From UBA2336 sp964404445 (lineage in GTDB: Bacteria > Bacteroidota > Bacteroidia > Cytophagales > Cyclobacteriaceae): DNA of 64,000 nucleotides. Below the pieces are notes generated by a model that was given only the letters and a program-made list of their open reading frames with translations, did not search any database and was not told where the DNA came from. The translations under genes and the position numbers were made by a program. Location: positions 62,001 through 126,000 of the forward strand of contig CAYOJW010000001.1 in NCBI GenBank assembly GCA_964404445.1, given 5' to 3'. Positions 1 through 8,481 of this stretch are shown here, piece after piece (the first letter of the stretch is position 1; every line of letters starts with the position of its first letter).

Positions 1-1
1 C

Positions 2-670
2 AAGACCAACGAAGAACTCGACCGTTTTGTGTATAGCGCATCGCACGATATGCGCGCCCCGCTCAGTTCGTTGTTAGGGCTGATCAACATTTCGGAAAAA
101 ACTCAGGATGTAGCCGAGCTTCACCTGTTGCTGAACATGATGAAAGACCGCATTAAAACCATGGAGGGTTTTATAAAAGAAGTTACCGATTATTCGCGCA
201 ATGCGCGCTTAGCTTTAGCGCTTCAGCCAGTCGATTTGCACAACATTATCCTGGAGGTAACACAAAACCTGGCGTACATGGCCGGTAACAAAAATGTTCG
301 GGTTAATGTTGACATCCCGCAGCGAATCGTTATTCAAACAGACCCCAGCCGGTTAAAGGTTGTTTTGAACAACCTGATTTCGAATGCCTATAAATACCAT
401 CGGTACGATCAGGCCGATCCGTACATTATGTTTTCGGCTACTGAAACCGCTCAATGTATATCCGTTACAGTGTTAGACAACGGCCAGGGCATTTCGCCCG
501 AATACCATCAAAAAATATTCGATATGTTTTTCCGTGCTTCAGCAGAATCTGAAGGCTCAGGGTTGGGGCTGTACATTGTGAAAGAAACCTTAGATAAATT
601 AGACGGGAGCATTTGGGTTGACGCTACGCCCGGTGAAGGTTCGCGGTTTACATTTACGTTACCTGTTTAA
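2..670 (+). CDS. Sensor histidine kinase, 3' part (5' end outside window)
   Basis: This is the C-terminal transmitter of a two-component sensor kinase; the reading frame is open to the window edge, so the sensor part is missing. The first 222 visible residues contain the H-box SHDMRAPLSS (phospho-accepting His about 15 residues in), followed by an HATPase_c domain with an N-box (NNLISNAYKYH), G1 (DNGQGIS) and G2 (GSGLGLYIV). By family knowledge it autophosphorylates on His and passes phosphate to a response regulator, which is not in view. The stop is followed 28 bp later by the end of the convergent M16 peptidase gene. Confidence 0.9.
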   Translation, partial: KTNEELDRFVYSASHDMRAPLSSLLGLINISEKTQDVAELHLLLNMMKDRIKTMEGFIKEVTDYSRNARLALALQPVDLHNIILEVTQNLAYMAGNKNVRVNVDIPQRIVIQTDPSRLKVVLNNLISNAYKYHRYDQADPYIMFSATETAQCISVTVLDNGQGISPEYHQKIFDMFFRASAESEGSGLGLYIVKETLDKLDGSIWVDATPGEGSRFTFTLPV

Positions 671-698
671 ACAAACACTATATATAATCTTGCTATAA

Positions 699-1937
699 TT
701 ATTGGGCACTCTGGTAATACAGCACACTTGCGTTTTGTTCGTGCAAAATGGTTTGCGCAGCTACCTGAATATCGTTTGTTGTTACTGCTTCAATTTTTTC
801 TTTTTCGGTGTTCACCAGATTGGTATCGCCCGACAGCGCGGCAAAGGCAAGGTTCATAGCCCGGTTAATTACTTCTACTTCGCCAAACTCAAGTGTAGCC
901 ATAGCCTGATGTTTTACTTTTTCCAGTTCGGCATCGGTTATACCCTGTTGTACTACTTCTGCTAACAGCACATCTAAGGCTTGTTCAGCTTCTTTCAAGG
1001 TTATGCCATCTTTTACGCGGCCGCTTACCACGAATAATCCCGGGTCGATGGTTCCGGTAACAAATGACGATATGGAGGTAAAAATTTCTTTTTCTTTCAC
1101 TAATGTGTGGTACAACCTGCTCGATTGCCCACGACTTAACACATCGCTCAGTAAATCGACCGCATAATACGATTCGGCAAAGCGGCCTCCCATGTGGTAT
1201 GCTTTGTACAATGCGTTAGCGGGTACGTTGGCCGTTGTTGTTTGTTCGCGTTTACTTTTTTGTAACGGCTCGGCCGGTAAGTTGCGCACCTGTTTTATGC
1301 CTGCGGGTATCGGCCCAAACCATTTCGCGGCAAGCTGTTTAACCTGCTGGTGCGTTACCCCTCCGGCTACTACCAATACGGCATTGTTGGGAATATAATG
1401 TTTAAAGAAAAAATCTTTTACATCCTGATCGGTAGCGTTTTCGATGTGGCTGATTTCTTTGCCGATAGTCGCCCATTTGTACGGATGTGTTTGATACGCC
1501 AGCGGCCGGAGTTTTAACCATACATCGCCATACGGCTGATTGAAATACCGCTGTTTAAATTCTTCTACCACTACTTTGCGTTGCACTTCAAGCACCTGCG
1601 GATCGAACGACAAGCTGAGCATACGATCACTTTCTAACCAGAATGCTGTTTCAATATTCGCAGCCGGAACCGTTAAGTAATAATTGGTGATGTCGGTATT
1701 GGTAAAGGCGTTGTTTTCACCGCCTACGCGCTGCAAGGGTTCATCGTAACTGGGTATGTTTACCGACCCGCCAAACATCAGGTGCTCGAACAAATGGGCA
1801 AACCCTGTTTTGTTTTCGTTTTCATCGCGTGAGCCTACACGGTATAAGATATTCATTACGGCAATCTGTACGGTAGGGTCTTCATGCACGATTACGTGCA
1901 GGCCGTTTTCAAGCTTAAATTCTGAAAAAGAAATCAT
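699..1937 (-). CDS. M16 family zinc metallopeptidase (pitrilysin/PqqL-like)
   Basis: Predicted zinc protease of 412 residues. The inverted zinc motif HLFEH (residues 48-52) is intact, and a candidate third ligand lies in VVVEEF (about residues 125-126). The fold continues with the usual M16 C-terminal half. Single-domain bacterial M16 enzymes of about 410-450 residues often act in heterodimers; a partner is not visible here. No signal peptide is seen, so it is probably cytoplasmic. The start MISFSEF was chosen because a TACTTTTG promoter box lies only 4 bp upstream; a longer frame back to 2036 would run through that promoter and has no homology-like features. Confidence 0.92.
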   Translation of the reverse strand: MISFSEFKLENGLHVIVHEDPTVQIAVMNILYRVGSRDENENKTGFAHLFEHLMFGGSVNIPSYDEPLQRVGGENNAFTNTDITNYYLTVPAANIETAFWLESDRMLSLSFDPQVLEVQRKVVVEEFKQRYFNQPYGDVWLKLRPLAYQTHPYKWATIGKEISHIENATDQDVKDFFFKHYIPNNAVLVVAGGVTHQQVKQLAAKWFGPIPAGIKQVRNLPAEPLQKSKREQTTTANVPANALYKAYHMGGRFAESYYAVDLLSDVLSRGQSSRLYHTLVKEKEIFTSISSFVTGTIDPGLFVVSGRVKDGITLKEAEQALDVLLAEVVQQGITDAELEKVKHQAMATLEFGEVEVINRAMNLAFAALSGDTNLVNTEKEKIEAVTTNDIQVAAQTILHEQNASVLYYQSAQ

Positions 1938-1941
1938 GGGG

Positions 1942-1949
1942 CAAAAGTA
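1942..1949 (-). promoter_or_regulatory. -7 promoter box TACTTTTG of the M16 peptidase gene
   Basis: Matches the Bacteroidota -7 consensus TAnnTTTG exactly. It ends 4 bp before the ATG at 1937, so the transcript would be leaderless or nearly so. No clear TTTG -33 element is seen. Confidence 0.5.
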
Positions 1950-2025
1950 ATCATTAAACCTTTGTTGAGTTGCCGGCAGGGCATTGCCAAAGATTTTTAA
2001 CTTGCACGCACTATTTCCCGTTGCT

Positions 2026-4005
2026 ATGAAATTCAACCGCCAGTCGTACTCCGATGCCGTTTTAAAAAAACTTTACCAGGCTATCGTTTTTCCGCGCGTG
2101 ATCGAAGAGAAAATGCTGATCCTGCTGCGGCAGAACAAAATCAGCAAATGGTTTAGCGGCATCGGGCAGGAAGCCATTGCCGCAGGTATTACCGAAGCGC
2201 TCGAACCAGACGAATACATCCTGCCTATGCACCGCAACCTCGGTGTGTTTACATCACGCAACATGCCTTTCGAGCGATTGTTTGCACAATGGCAGGGCAC
2301 ACTCGCGGGCTACACCAAAGGCCGCGATCGTTCGTTTCACTTCGGAACAAATGAACATCACATCGTGGGTATGATCTCACACCTCGGGCCACAAAACGGA
2401 GTGGCCGATGGTATTGCGCTGGCCTCTAAACTTAAAAATGAGAAAAAGATCACGGTTGTTTTCAATGGCGATGGCGGAACCAGCGAAGGCGATTTTCATG
2501 AAGCGGTGAACGTGGCAGCCGTGTGGGATTTACCGGTGATTTTTGTAGTGGAAAACAACGGCTACGGTTTATCAACGCCAAGCCAGGAACAGTTTCGCTG
2601 TAAAGCCTTTGTTGATAAAGCGATTGGCTATGGCATGGAAGGCATTCAGGTCGATGGTAATAACATTCTCGAAGTTTACCATACGGTAAAGAACATAGCC
2701 CAATCGATGCGCGAAAAACCTCGTCCCATATTATTAGAGTGCATCACCTTCCGTATGCGCGGACACGAAGAAGCTTCGGGCACTAAGTATGTTCCGAAAG
2801 AACTGATGGAAACGTGGGCTAAAAAAGACCCGGTAGAAAACTACGAGCAATATTTAATCGCAGAAGGTGTAATCGATACGAAATACATCGACACCCAACG
2901 CAAGAAAATAAAAAAAGAAATCGAAGCAGGGCTTGCCACTGCCTTTGAAGAAACGCATCCGGAAGCAAGTACCGAAACCGAAATGGCCGATGTTTATGCA
3001 CCCTTTACACAAACTGTTGTACCGCCATCATCGGATAAAAAAAATGAAAAACGTTTCATCGATGCCATCAGCGATGGCCTTCGGCAAAGTATGGAGCGTT
3101 ACGATAACCTTGTTTTGATGGGACAGGACATTGCCGAATATGGTGGTGTATTTAAAATTACCGATGGCTTTGTTGAAAAGTTTGGTAAGCCGCGTGTGCG
3201 CAACACGCCTATTTGCGAGTCGGCCATTATCGGTGCAGGACTTGGTCTTTCCATTAACGGCATGAAAGCTATGGTAGAAATGCAGTTTGCCGATTTTGTT
3301 TCGGAAGGCATCACACAAATTGTAAACAACTTAGCCAAAGCACATTGGCGCTGGGGTCAGCATGCCGATGTGGTAGTACGCATGCCAACCGGTGCCGGTA
3401 CTGCTGCGGGGCCGTTTCACTCGCAAAGCAACGAAGCCTGGTTCTTTCACACGCCCGGCTTGAAGATCGTATATCCTTCCAATCCGTACGATGCCAAAGG
3501 ATTATTGTGTGCAGCCATCGAAGACTCTAATTCTTATTTGTACTTCGAGCACAAATTATTATACCGTTCTATCAAAGATGTTATTCCCGATGATTACTAC
3601 ACCGTGGAAATTGGCAAAGCTAAATTGGTAAGCGAGGGAAATGATCTATCCATTATTACCTACGGCATGGGCGTGCACTGGGCAACTGAAATTTTAGAGG
3701 GTATGCCAAACATCAAAGCCGATGTGCTCGACTTGCGCACATTACTTCCGTGGGATAAAGATGCCGTTGAACAAACGGTTAAAAAAACCAATCGCGTTAT
3801 CATCCTACATGAAGACACGTTAACCGGAGGCATTGGCGGTGAAATTGCCGCGTGGATAAGCGAACACTGTTTTCAGTATTTAGATGCCCCCGTTATGCGT
3901 GTGGCCAGTTTAGATACACCCATTCCGTTTGCCCCAACGTTAGAGCGTAATTTCTTACCGAAAGACAGGATTAAAAATACCATCGAACGCCTGTTGGCGT
4001 TTTAA
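2026..4005 (+). CDS. Fused alpha-beta 2-oxoacid dehydrogenase E1 component
   Basis: Thiamine-diphosphate-dependent E1 enzyme of 659 residues that decarboxylates a 2-oxoacid and acylates the lipoyl group of E2. The alpha half (about 1-320) carries the ThDP/Mg motif from GDG (148-150) to ENN about 30 residues later. The beta half (about 340-659) starts at KRFIDAISDGL and includes the transketolase central and C-terminal domains. Alpha and beta are separate subunits in many bacteria; the fusion is common in Bacteroidota. The substrate (pyruvate or branched-chain oxoacids) cannot be decided from sequence. No E2 or E3 gene is adjacent. The ATG at 2026 was preferred over an upstream in-frame start that would overlap the divergent promoter region. 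Confidence 0.93.
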   Translation: MKFNRQSYSDAVLKKLYQAIVFPRVIEEKMLILLRQNKISKWFSGIGQEAIAAGITEALEPDEYILPMHRNLGVFTSRNMPFERLFAQWQGTLAGYTKGRDRSFHFGTNEHHIVGMISHLGPQNGVADGIALASKLKNEKKITVVFNGDGGTSEGDFHEAVNVAAVWDLPVIFVVENNGYGLSTPSQEQFRCKAFVDKAIGYGMEGIQVDGNNILEVYHTVKNIAQSMREKPRPILLECITFRMRGHEEASGTKYVPKELMETWAKKDPVENYEQYLIAEGVIDTKYIDTQRKKIKKEIEAGLATAFEETHPEASTETEMADVYAPFTQTVVPPSSDKKNEKRFIDAISDGLRQSMERYDNLVLMGQDIAEYGGVFKITDGFVEKFGKPRVRNTPICESAIIGAGLGLSINGMKAMVEMQFADFVSEGITQIVNNLAKAHWRWGQHADVVVRMPTGAGTAAGPFHSQSNEAWFFHTPGLKIVYPSNPYDAKGLLCAAIEDSNSYLYFEHKLLYRSIKDVIPDDYYTVEIGKAKLVSEGNDLSIITYGMGVHWATEILEGMPNIKADVLDLRTLLPWDKDAVEQTVKKTNRVIILHEDTLTGGIGGEIAAWISEHCFQYLDAPVMRVASLDTPIPFAPTLERNFLPKDRIKNTIERLLAF

Positions 4006-4101
4006 AAACCAGCCTTTGGCCGAAAATTGCTATCTTTCCCTGTTTTCTTAACAAGAAGGTTGACACACACCACACCATATTCGCGGTTTACCATTCAGGC
4101 C

Positions 4102-6642
4102 ATGCTATGCGCATGCTGGGTTGTTGTGCTGTTATGCAGTGTGGGTGTTACCACGGCATGGGCACAAAATACCAAAGGCGACCGCCCCGAGGTAAAGTAT
4201 GGAGGCAAAAGCGAAAAACGTTTTTCGTTCCCGCGAAAAAAAACCAAAACCAAACCTTCGTATAACCGTGTAAACGCCAGGCGGTTTTCACCGGCTGCCA
4301 GCGGGCGGGTATCGCAGGGAACAAAATCCAATAAAAACATTTACCGCAAACAACAGTTTGTTAATAACCGGTCGGTAAGCGAAAAAGCATCGCGGCAAAG
4401 CAGCCAGTCACGTAACAGGGCTACTACACGATCGGTAAGCGAACAAGCATCACGGCAAAACAGCGCATCGCGCAATCGGGTAAGCACACGTTCGGCCAGT
4501 GCGCAAATCAGCAGGCAAAACGAAAAGCCCGGCAAGCGTTTACAGCCCCGCAGTGTGAGCAGTCAAACCCGAAATGTTTATCCGCAACGCGGACGCTACG
4601 TTAACAACCGCTCAACATTAAGTTCGCGCAAAACGGGCGACAAGCCGGTATCGAACCGGAAACAATTAGCGCGTGCCCAACGTTTTGGTACGAAACAAAA
4701 CCCTCCGGCAGCCCGTGGGCGCGTAACACCGGCTTCGGCTTCAAAGCCTTACATCTCACGCAAAAGCATCAATACGTTTGCCCGGTACTGGAACCAGAAA
4801 CCTAAAGGTGAAAAAGCCCATAAGGGCGATATTGCCGGCCGGCCGCTGCGTACCCGTAATTATCAATCGCCTTCTATTGGCGTTCACCGAAACCCGACCG
4901 CACGGCCTTACACCGTAAAACCAAAAAACACCGACCGCCCCTACAAGGGAACCATGCGCAGCGGACACGTGTCGGTATCTTCATCGGGCAAAGCGTGGAA
5001 GGGTGATATTGCCGGAAGGAAAATCAGGGGAAGAAATTATGTGAGCAAAAAAGGTGAAGTAGCCGGCACTCAAATTTTTACTCCGCGCTCAAAATCGAGA
5101 AGAGGTGAGCAAGCCTATAAAGGTGCCATGCCTACTGGCGGGCAGCGTTCTATGTCTGCGAAAATGAAAATGGGCGGTGGTGCTGCAAATGTTCGCAGCA
5201 TGGGCGGCAACTGGAACAACAAAGGCCGCGCTGTTGCAGGCCGTTATGCCGGTGCAAACCGCAGCATGAGCACCTTCGGAGGCAACATCCGGTTCAGTAA
5301 TAAAGGTATGTCGCCCCAGGGCGAAAACTATACGGGTAACATCAAAGCGCGCAAGCCTTTAAACAATGGTAACCGTTCGATGTCTGCACAAATGAAAATG
5401 GGCGGTGGCGGCAAGGCTGTACGCAGCGTGAGTGGCGGATGGAACAACAATGGCAAGGCTGTACCGGGGCGGTATCCCGGTGGCGACAAACGGGTAAGCG
5501 GGTATGCGGGCAGCATCCGGTTCACCAATAAAGGTATGTCGCCACAAGGCGAGAATTATACGGGCAATATCAAAGCACGCAAGCCTCTAAACAATGGCAA
5601 CCGCTCGATGTCGGCCGATATGAAAATGGGTGGGAGCGCAAAAGCTGTACGCAGCATCAGTGGCGGATGGAACAACAATGGCAAGGCTGTACCGGGGCGG
5701 TATCCTGGTGGCGACAAACGGGTGAGTGGATACGCAGGCAACATACGGTTTACCAATAAAAGTATGTCGCCACAAGGCGAGAATTACACCGGCAACATAA
5801 AAGCCAAACGCCCGCTAACCAATGGCAACCGTTCGATGTCGGCCGATATGAAAATGAGCGGAAGCGCGAAAGCCGTGCGCAGCGTTACCAGCGAATGGAA
5901 CAACAAGGGCAAAGCGATAGAGGGGCGTTACCCCGGTGGCGATAAAAAAGTATCGTGGTACAGCGGAACACTAAAGGCCAGTCCTAAAAAGAAAGGCAGT
6001 TCTGAACAAGCCCAATTCAAAGGAAAAGACAAACAGTTTGAAATCCACCCGTCTATGCAGGATCATGGCGACTTTACCGGAAACGTAAAGCTTTCGCGGT
6101 TTAAAAGAAACTATCTGAAAAACCCGAATGCCGATGATGAGTCGCTCAAAAAAGCACGACCCGATAAAACCACATTCATTGTAAACGATCTTCACATTAA
6201 GCGAAAAGAACAAGAATACGGTAAACGCCCGAACGCATCCGACAAAGCACTGCCCGGCATTGTGCCCGGTAAAAATTCTATCCGCGCCAGCGAATATTCA
6301 AAAGCCATTCGCTTACGCTGGAATTACATCCATAATCCAAGCAGTGCCGACAAAGCGCTGAACGTACGCGAGCCGGGCAAAGCCTTTGCTCGGGCCACCG
6401 AATACCAGGGCAACATTAAAATGAAAAAGTTTGAGTTGCTCCATAAAGATGAGCGCCATCCCGATGCGCGGTTTGTAAAGATCAATAAAAACAATACCGA
6501 TGAAGAGCGCGGTTTCTTTACGAACGTTAAACTCCTTTGGGCAAAGCTCTTCCGCAAAAACGATACCCAACCCGATCACCTGAAAGAAAAGGTACGAACG
6601 CCCCGTTACGACAAACGCGAACAGGGCTTGTGGTACGATTGA
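4102..6642 (+). CDS. Large basic exported protein with tandem repeats, function unknown
   Basis: Not recognised as a named family. The 846-residue product starts with a signal peptide (MLCACWVVVLLCSV, cleavage likely after AWA-Q) and is then very rich in Lys, Arg, Ser, Asn and Gly with almost no hydrophobic core. Residues about 100-200 have short SVSEQASRQ-type repeats. Residues about 348-640 are four 76-residue units (SMSADMKMGG, GGWNNNGKAVPGRYPGG, MSPQGENYTGNIK). The C-terminus has a longer, looser repeat (Y.GNIK.K, NP.ADDKAL, PGK). A motif like YxGNIKxxK recurs throughout, suggesting short repeated strands. An upstream TTG (4027) is possible, but the ATG gives a clean signal peptide. ytxJ follows 8 bp downstream. 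Cell-surface or periplasmic structural roles are only guesses. Confidence 0.85.
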   Translation: MLCACWVVVLLCSVGVTTAWAQNTKGDRPEVKYGGKSEKRFSFPRKKTKTKPSYNRVNARRFSPAASGRVSQGTKSNKNIYRKQQFVNNRSVSEKASRQSSQSRNRATTRSVSEQASRQNSASRNRVSTRSASAQISRQNEKPGKRLQPRSVSSQTRNVYPQRGRYVNNRSTLSSRKTGDKPVSNRKQLARAQRFGTKQNPPAARGRVTPASASKPYISRKSINTFARYWNQKPKGEKAHKGDIAGRPLRTRNYQSPSIGVHRNPTARPYTVKPKNTDRPYKGTMRSGHVSVSSSGKAWKGDIAGRKIRGRNYVSKKGEVAGTQIFTPRSKSRRGEQAYKGAMPTGGQRSMSAKMKMGGGAANVRSMGGNWNNKGRAVAGRYAGANRSMSTFGGNIRFSNKGMSPQGENYTGNIKARKPLNNGNRSMSAQMKMGGGGKAVRSVSGGWNNNGKAVPGRYPGGDKRVSGYAGSIRFTNKGMSPQGENYTGNIKARKPLNNGNRSMSADMKMGGSAKAVRSISGGWNNNGKAVPGRYPGGDKRVSGYAGNIRFTNKSMSPQGENYTGNIKAKRPLTNGNRSMSADMKMSGSAKAVRSVTSEWNNKGKAIEGRYPGGDKKVSWYSGTLKASPKKKGSSEQAQFKGKDKQFEIHPSMQDHGDFTGNVKLSRFKRNYLKNPNADDESLKKARPDKTTFIVNDLHIKRKEQEYGKRPNASDKALPGIVPGKNSIRASEYSKAIRLRWNYIHNPSSADKALNVREPGKAFARATEYQGNIKMKKFELLHKDERHPDARFVKINKNNTDEERGFFTNVKLLWAKLFRKNDTQPDHLKEKVRTPRYDKREQGLWYD
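5143..6054 (+). repeat. Four in-frame 228-bp tandem repeat units
   Basis: Unit boundaries fall at 5143, 5371, 5599 and 5827, each exactly 228 bp (76 codons) apart, beginning at a CAGCGTTC/AACCG(T/C)TCG-ATGTC motif. The two central units are close to identical at DNA level. The first is more diverged and the last degenerates after about 5960. Confidence 0.92.
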
Positions 6643-6650
6643 TCAATGTT

Positions 6651-6992
6651 ATGAACTGGAACAAACTCGAACAACCCGAACAGATAGCGCAATTGGTAGC
6701 GGAGTCGGCCGGTCACGATGTGTTAATCTTTAAGCATAGCACGCGTTGCTCCATCAGCCGTACAACCCTCGACCGGTTAGAGCGCAACTGGAATGCCGCC
6801 TCCGTGCCTAACCTGAAAGCATATTATTTAGACTTGCTGCGTTATCGAAATATTTCGGATGCCATTGCCGGGCAGTTTCAGGTAGAACATCAATCGCCAC
6901 AAGTGCTGATCATCCGAAACGGGAAATCGGTCTATGATAATTCGCACTTTGGTATTGATTTTAACGAGATCAAAGAAATCGTTAAACCTTAG
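6651..6992 (+). CDS. ytxJ: Bacillithiol system redox-active protein YtxJ (monothiol bacilliredoxin-like)
   Basis: 113-residue thioredoxin-fold protein. The active-site segment FKHSTRCSISRTTLDR has a single Cys followed by S-I-S, as in YtxJ, and the rest (YLDLLRYRNISDAIAGQF, SPQVLIIRNG, HFGIDFNEI) follows the family pattern. YtxJ proteins are thought to reduce bacillithiol-mixed disulfides in organisms that make bacillithiol, including many Bacteroidota. The start at 6651 (MNWNKLE) lies 8 bp after the preceding stop; the longer frame from 6537 only overlaps the repeat-protein gene. The two genes may be co-transcribed. The next gene is convergent and also redox-related (OsmC). Confidence 0.9.
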   Translation: MNWNKLEQPEQIAQLVAESAGHDVLIFKHSTRCSISRTTLDRLERNWNAASVPNLKAYYLDLLRYRNISDAIAGQFQVEHQSPQVLIIRNGKSVYDNSHFGIDFNEIKEIVKP

Positions 6993-6998
6993 CCCCCA

Positions 6999-7403
6999 TC
7001 AAAAATCAAACGTTACTGTTTGCTTTACCGTATCGTGTAAACTTAACGCTACCGGGCACGTGTGTGCCGCGTGTTTCAGTTTATCGATTTGTTCGGGTGT
7101 GGCCTGGGGGTTATCCCATGTAAAGGCCACAACAACCTCTGCGATCTTACGCGGGCTGGCGCCCATTATTTTGGTTACTTCGGTTTTCATCCCCGCCATG
7201 TCCACCTGTTCGCGGTCGGCCACAATGGCCATGGTGGTAAGCATACAACTACTGAGCGCGGTGCATACTAAATCGGTAGGGCTAAAGGCTTCGCCCTTGC
7301 CTTTATTATCGACCGGGGCATCGGTAATCACGACCTGCCCCGACCGGGTATGGGTGTTTTCGGTGCGGAGCGACCCTTTATATACAGAAGTAAGTGTTGT
7401 CAT
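6999..7403 (-). CDS. OsmC family peroxiredoxin-like protein
   Basis: 134-residue OsmC/Ohr-superfamily protein. Cys53 (in SSCMLTTM) and Cys116 (in HTCPVALSL) match the peroxidatic and resolving cysteines of OsmC-type hydroperoxide reductases. No signal peptide, so cytoplasmic. By family it reduces organic hydroperoxides, although YhfA-like members are poorly characterised. It converges on ytxJ with a 6-bp gap. Confidence 0.92.
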   Translation of the reverse strand: MTTLTSVYKGSLRTENTHTRSGQVVITDAPVDNKGKGEAFSPTDLVCTALSSCMLTTMAIVADREQVDMAGMKTEVTKIMGASPRKIAEVVVAFTWDNPQATPEQIDKLKHAAHTCPVALSLHDTVKQTVTFDF

Positions 7404-7469
7404 ATACCGGAATTTATTTTTTTACGTTACCTTAGAAGCCTCTAAATTTATCAGAAAGTTCTCTGAACG

Positions 7470-8189
7470 ATGATGCCGGTGAAGAATATTTTTAAGGTTT
7501 TAGCGCTGTTATTGGTTACAGCCACCACGGGTTTTGCCCAGGTTGCTGACGGATACGAGTACCAGTCGGAGTTTACCTGGGGTATTAACAAAAATACTTC
7601 GGGTGGGTTAATTGGCGGGTTTGTGCTGAAGAAATCCATTAAACTAAACGAGAAAACCCTGCAAACGTACGGGCTTGAGATCATGAACGTGAAGCATCCG
7701 CAAGAGGTGCGCGCCAGTTCTAACTACGGAAATATGTTTACGTTCGGCAAACGGAATTATCTCTATGCGTTCCGGTTGCAATACGGCCGCGATTATATTT
7801 TGTTTAAAAAAGCGCCCCAACAGGGTGTAGAAATAAAAGCCATTTTTGCGGCAGGCCCCAGCATCGGCATTGTAGCGCCTTATTATGTTGAGTGGAACTC
7901 GGGTAATCTTGCCGTACGCGAACAATACAATTATACGATCGACAAAAACACCATTATCGGGCCGGGCAGATTGTTTCAGGGTGTTGGTCAATCGAACTTC
8001 GTTTTTGGCGGCAACTTAAAAGCTGCGCTCAACTTTGAGATGGGCGCTTTTAAAAGTCAGGTAACGGGTTTTGAAGCCGGATTTTTGGTAGATGCCTACA
8101 CCAAACGCATTGAATTAGTGCATGACGCGAAACAATACTCGGTTTACCCGACACTTTTCCTCACGATCTTTTACGGATCGCGCAAGTAA
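7470..8189 (+). CDS. Exported protein, probable outer-membrane beta-barrel, function unknown
   Basis: 239 residues with a clear signal peptide (MMPVKNIFKVLALLLV, cleavage about TGFA-Q). The mature part has alternating aromatic/polar strands (YLYAFRLQYGRDYILF, GVEIKAIFAAGPSIGIV, YPTLFLTIFYGSRK), many Gly and Tyr, and no Cys or enzyme motifs. This is typical of small outer-membrane barrel proteins of Bacteroidota, which is inference from composition only. Two adjacent ATG codons (7470, 7473) could start it. It is divergent from osmC with about 66 bp between them. Confidence 0.85.
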   Translation: MMPVKNIFKVLALLLVTATTGFAQVADGYEYQSEFTWGINKNTSGGLIGGFVLKKSIKLNEKTLQTYGLEIMNVKHPQEVRASSNYGNMFTFGKRNYLYAFRLQYGRDYILFKKAPQQGVEIKAIFAAGPSIGIVAPYYVEWNSGNLAVREQYNYTIDKNTIIGPGRLFQGVGQSNFVFGGNLKAALNFEMGAFKSQVTGFEAGFLVDAYTKRIELVHDAKQYSVYPTLFLTIFYGSRK

Positions 8190-8216
8190 TCCTATCTGAG
8201 TATTCTCTTTTAATTC

Positions 8217-8460
8217 TAAACCACATAGGTACATAGTACCTGTTTAGCAGCATTACACATCATCACTATTGCGACTTTGCTCGCAAAGTATGACTATACT
8301 ATTTATTATTTCCGAAAGCATAGTCCCGTCCCGATAGTTATCGGGATCGGATACATAACTGCGAATCTTGTAATGCAAGCAATACAACTATGTACCCCTG
8401 TCTGCCGACAGGCAGGTATGTGGTTAAAAAAATGTGATTATCAGATTTTTTTAACCACAT
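8217..8460. repeat. Intergenic cluster of palindromic repeats
   Basis: The gap between the exported-protein gene and chrA (8190-8481) holds no gene. It contains CCCGATA-GT-TATCGGG at 8330-8345, an imperfect palindrome CCTGTCTG-CCGA-CAGGCAGG at 8397-8416, and a perfect 16-bp inverted repeat ATGTGGTTAAAAAAAT (8418-8433) / ATTTTTTTAACCACAT (8445-8460). Similar modules recur near 12.9, 37.7 and 44.3 kb. The last hairpin sits just past the chrA stop and may also terminate transcription. Confidence 0.7.
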
Positions 8461-8481
8461 GAAACAAGTACGCAGGTGATC

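Noticed and set aside
702..965. Plus-strand frame opposite the M16 peptidase gene
   Set aside because: It lies wholly antisense to a clearly coding gene and has no recognisable protein features; the same holds for the other antisense frames inside glnS, dxs, the RND pump and nusB.
5328..5756. Minus-strand open frames of near-identical sequence at 5328-5528 and 5556-5756
   Set aside because: They are shadows of the tandem repeat on the plus strand; their 228-bp spacing equals the repeat period and they have no start context.
5143..6054. Direct repeats considered as a CRISPR array
   Set aside because: The repeats are 228 bp, contiguous, in frame within a coding gene and have no unique spacers.
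8277..8462. Open frame of 61 codons between the exported-protein gene and chrA
   Set aside because: It runs through several palindromic repeats and translates repeat DNA; no protein-like features.
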